Assembly (NCBI GenBank): GCA_046533095.1
Contig: JAJQRA010000037.1
Span: forward strand, 1 to 64,000
DNA: 64,000 nt
Source of the DNA: ZAX-1 sp046533095
GTDB taxonomy: Bacteria; Bacillota; Clostridia; Lachnospirales; Lachnospiraceae
Direction of reading: 5' to 3'
Of this stretch, positions 61,767 through 64,000 are shown piece after piece. Under the pieces are notes generated by a model. The model did no database searches, was not told the DNA's origin, and saw nothing but the letters and a program-made list of their open reading frames with translations. The translations under genes were made by a program, and so were the position numbers. Position 1 is the first letter of the stretch. Every line of letters begins with the position of its first letter.

Positions 61767-63910
61767 TGAGTATGAATTCAATATCAAAAAAAATAGGCGC
61801 GCTTATATGTGCCGCAATGCTTGTCCTGTCTACTTCCTTGCCTGTACATGCACTGGAAACTTATGATAAAGAGGAAGTAGTATATGTAAAGCTCGGGTAT
61901 GACGGAGCGGTAGATGCTGTCTATGTTGTCAATAGTTTCGAGGCCGATGCTAAAAGTGTAGTGTCTGACAGCGGAAACTACCTTTCTGTTTTAAACCTTA
62001 CTACTACCGATCCAATTACATTAGAAAATGGAAACGTGTCGTTTACTGCACCCGGTGGGAAGTTTTACTATAAAGGCGTGTTAAACACTCTTGAAATCCC
62101 TTGGGACATATCAGTTTCCTATCTGCTTGATGGAGAAGCAATTCGCGCAGATATGCTCGCCGGAAGAAACGGACAGCTGCAGATTTACATATCCCTAAAA
62201 CAAAAAGAAAGTGCAAATGCAGCATATCGTGAACATTATGCGATACAAGCATCGCTTTCACTTGACAGTGCCCTTTGTAAAAATATTTTGGCGCCGGACG
62301 CCACCGTAGCCAATGTAGGCGACCAAAAACAGTTGTCTTATATTGTTCTTCCAAACAAAAATAAGGAAATTACGATTACCGCCGATGTAGCCGATTTTAA
62401 AATGAACGGAATATCCATCAATATGGTGCCACTGTCTTTGGGGATTGATCGCCCGGACATCTCCGAATTAAAGGATCGGCTTTCCAAGCTGCAAGATGGT
62501 GCGGTAGAATTGGATGATGGATCTATCCAGTTAAAAGATGGCACGACCGAACTAGAAGATGGCGTATTCAAATTTCGCGATGGTGTTGCAGAATTATATG
62601 ATGGAACTATTAAACTTCGTGATCGTGCTGTAGAATTAAATGGTGGAGTTTCCATTTTAAAAGATGGTACGGAAAAGTTGAATAGCAGTACCATTAAATT
62701 ATGGGATGGCATTACCGCCATCAAAAACAAGATGCCAAAACTAAAAGATGGCACAGCCGAATTAAAAAATGGTGCGCAAAAATTAGTAGTCGGAAGCGCA
62801 GATATGAAAAGTGGAGCGGTTTCCTTAGAAGCCGGCGCAGATAGTCTGGTTGCCGGTGCGGCTGATTTTTATGCAGGCATAGAATCCGTAAACAATAAAT
62901 CGGATGAATTAACGGCCGGGTCGGCTGCGATAAAGAAAGGGCTTCAAGAATTGGCGTTAGGCGTAGGCGGGATGGATGCCGAAAGTATGCGTACTGCTAC
63001 AGATCAAGCGGCAACACTGCAGGGAGGCTCACAAGCCTTTCAGGATGGACTTGATGCTTGGCTTGCGGCATATGGTTCCACGATAAATCCCGAAGCACTT
63101 GCGGCCTTTCGTATGCTTGCCGCAAACTATGCGCAAATTAACGATGGCGTAGTTAAAATTATAAATGAAGTAAGTAGCCAGTCTACTGCAATGCCTAAGC
63201 TTGTAGGTGGGATTACCACGCTTTCATCGCAATACGAAACGCTAGATGGCGGGATTAGTGCTTATACGGACGGGGTGCAACAACTATATGTTCGCTTTGG
63301 AGAAATGCAGAGTGGAATCAATGCACTATCCGGCGGTTTGCGTGAGCTTAAAAATGCTACCACAAAGTTACACAGTGGCAGCCAAGAATTATACAATGGG
63401 ACTGCCGAGCTACACTCTGGCGTTACCATGCTAGATGATGGCATCAGTAAACTCCAAGGCGGTTCCATGGCATTTCAAGATGGGGTAAGCAAATTGCAGG
63501 ATGGAGCCACTAGTCTGTATGACGGAACTTTAAAACTGGGCGATGGTACAAGCAAATTATATGACGGCGTTTCAACAACACAGGATAAAATGGTCGATTT
63601 GATTGATGGAACATCTACGTTAAAAGACGGCACTTTAGACTTAGCGGACGCAACGGGTGAACTACGAGAAAAAACAGCTACAATGGATCACGATGTGGAG
63701 GAAGAAATCGATACCATGTTGGATGAATATCGAAACACGGATTTTACGCCGGTATCGTTTACCAATGCCACGAATAGCCATGTTCGTTCGGTCCAATTTG
63801 TTATGAAAACCGCAGATATCAATATGGATTCTGGCGATAATGAACCAGTAAAGGAAGAAATCGTTCCGTTGACAATTTGGCAAAGATTTTTGAGTTTATT
63901 CAAGAAATAG
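61766..63910 (+). CDS. YhgE/Pip-type heptad-repeat surface protein
   Basis: 714 residues. Signal peptide (about 1-30), an N-terminal beta domain (about 35-235), then long runs of the heptad x-x-x-Leu-x-x-Gly (LKDGTTE, LEDGVFK and so on) at about 240-350 and 530-640. These are the YhgE repeats of TIGR03057, predicted to form a long helical rod. The last residues (PLTIWQRFLSLFKK) end with a short basic tail. It is translationally coupled to the MMPL exporter gene, so the two probably form one envelope machine. The exact role is unknown. Confidence 0.82.
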   Translation: MSMNSISKKIGALICAAMLVLSTSLPVHALETYDKEEVVYVKLGYDGAVDAVYVVNSFEADAKSVVSDSGNYLSVLNLTTTDPITLENGNVSFTAPGGKFYYKGVLNTLEIPWDISVSYLLDGEAIRADMLAGRNGQLQIYISLKQKESANAAYREHYAIQASLSLDSALCKNILAPDATVANVGDQKQLSYIVLPNKNKEITITADVADFKMNGISINMVPLSLGIDRPDISELKDRLSKLQDGAVELDDGSIQLKDGTTELEDGVFKFRDGVAELYDGTIKLRDRAVELNGGVSILKDGTEKLNSSTIKLWDGITAIKNKMPKLKDGTAELKNGAQKLVVGSADMKSGAVSLEAGADSLVAGAADFYAGIESVNNKSDELTAGSAAIKKGLQELALGVGGMDAESMRTATDQAATLQGGSQAFQDGLDAWLAAYGSTINPEALAAFRMLAANYAQINDGVVKIINEVSSQSTAMPKLVGGITTLSSQYETLDGGISAYTDGVQQLYVRFGEMQSGINALSGGLRELKNATTKLHSGSQELYNGTAELHSGVTMLDDGISKLQGGSMAFQDGVSKLQDGATSLYDGTLKLGDGTSKLYDGVSTTQDKMVDLIDGTSTLKDGTLDLADATGELREKTATMDHDVEEEIDTMLDEYRNTDFTPVSFTNATNSHVRSVQFVMKTADINMDSGDNEPVKEEIVPLTIWQRFLSLFKK

Positions 63911-64000
63911 AGCAATTCAGAATTTATGGGCATCATGCTATCATCCCACCTTTAAGCGTTAAAATGCACTCGTCAAAATGTAGCCAAAATGCATCAACAG

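Overview
The window comes from a low-GC, anaerobic Gram-positive bacterium of the class Clostridia, probably near the Lachnospirales. The main evidence is the SCIFF (six-cysteine) peptide with its radical-SAM maturase, next to a TIGR04086 membrane gene and a fused secDF. This arrangement is typical of Clostridia. The anaerobic (class III) ribonucleotide reductase, PyrDB/PyrK-type dihydroorotate dehydrogenase, lipoboxes and strong AGGAGG ribosome binding sites agree with this. No rRNA, tRNA or CRISPR array was found. The genus cannot be settled from the sequence alone.

Layout. 1-3.2 kb: end of a prophage (r1t-type holin, endolysin, terminator), then a leftward cargo block (orphan protein, Xre regulator, coiled-coil-like protein, GNAT acetyltransferase) with three near-identical promoter-operators. 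3.3-4.7 kb: five-domain BIG2 surface protein that looks 5'-truncated. 4.9-8.0 kb: O-antigen-ligase-like membrane protein and a CNNM/CorC transporter. 8.4-12.9 kb: TIGR04086-scfA-scfB-secDF. 13.2-16.8 kb: diguanylate cyclase, M29 aminopeptidase, DUF6142 protein. 16.9-22.7 kb: VanZ-like protein, a small membrane protein and the pyrCFKDE pyrimidine operon. 22.9-27.8 kb: DUF3842, NrdD with a fused glutaredoxin-like tail, an RpiR regulator and an orphan eukaryotic-type HisA. 27.9-33 kb: papain-like candidate, aldo/keto reductase and a YesM/YesN-type two-component system.

33.3-51.6 kb is the most interesting stretch. The leftward arm encodes a PreA-like flavo-iron-sulfur dehydrogenase, two complete aconitase-type hydro-lyases, two adjacent M24 'pita-bread' proteins that have lost metal ligands, an AbrB-family permease and a TAXI-TRAP importer. 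The rightward arm encodes two zinc alcohol dehydrogenases, an aldo/keto reductase, a split transketolase and a GldA-like dehydrogenase. No known pathway that I recognise has this gene content. It reads as a pair of uncharacterised catabolic operons for an imported organic acid or nitrogenous compound plus a polyol or sugar acid.

51.8-58.8 kb: ferrous iron import locus of the FTR1-P19-DUF2318-ABC type, ending in an FMN-binding lipoprotein. Two copies of a 16-bp dyad lie at its promoter. 58.9-63.9 kb: TetR regulator divergent from an MMPL/RND exporter and a YhgE-type heptad-repeat surface protein.

A recurring feature of this DNA is tandem duplication of the short junction between neighbouring genes (stop codon, spacer, ribosome binding site and sometimes start codon). 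It is seen at about ten places with units of about 25-77 bp. One related in-frame duplication lies inside pyrK.
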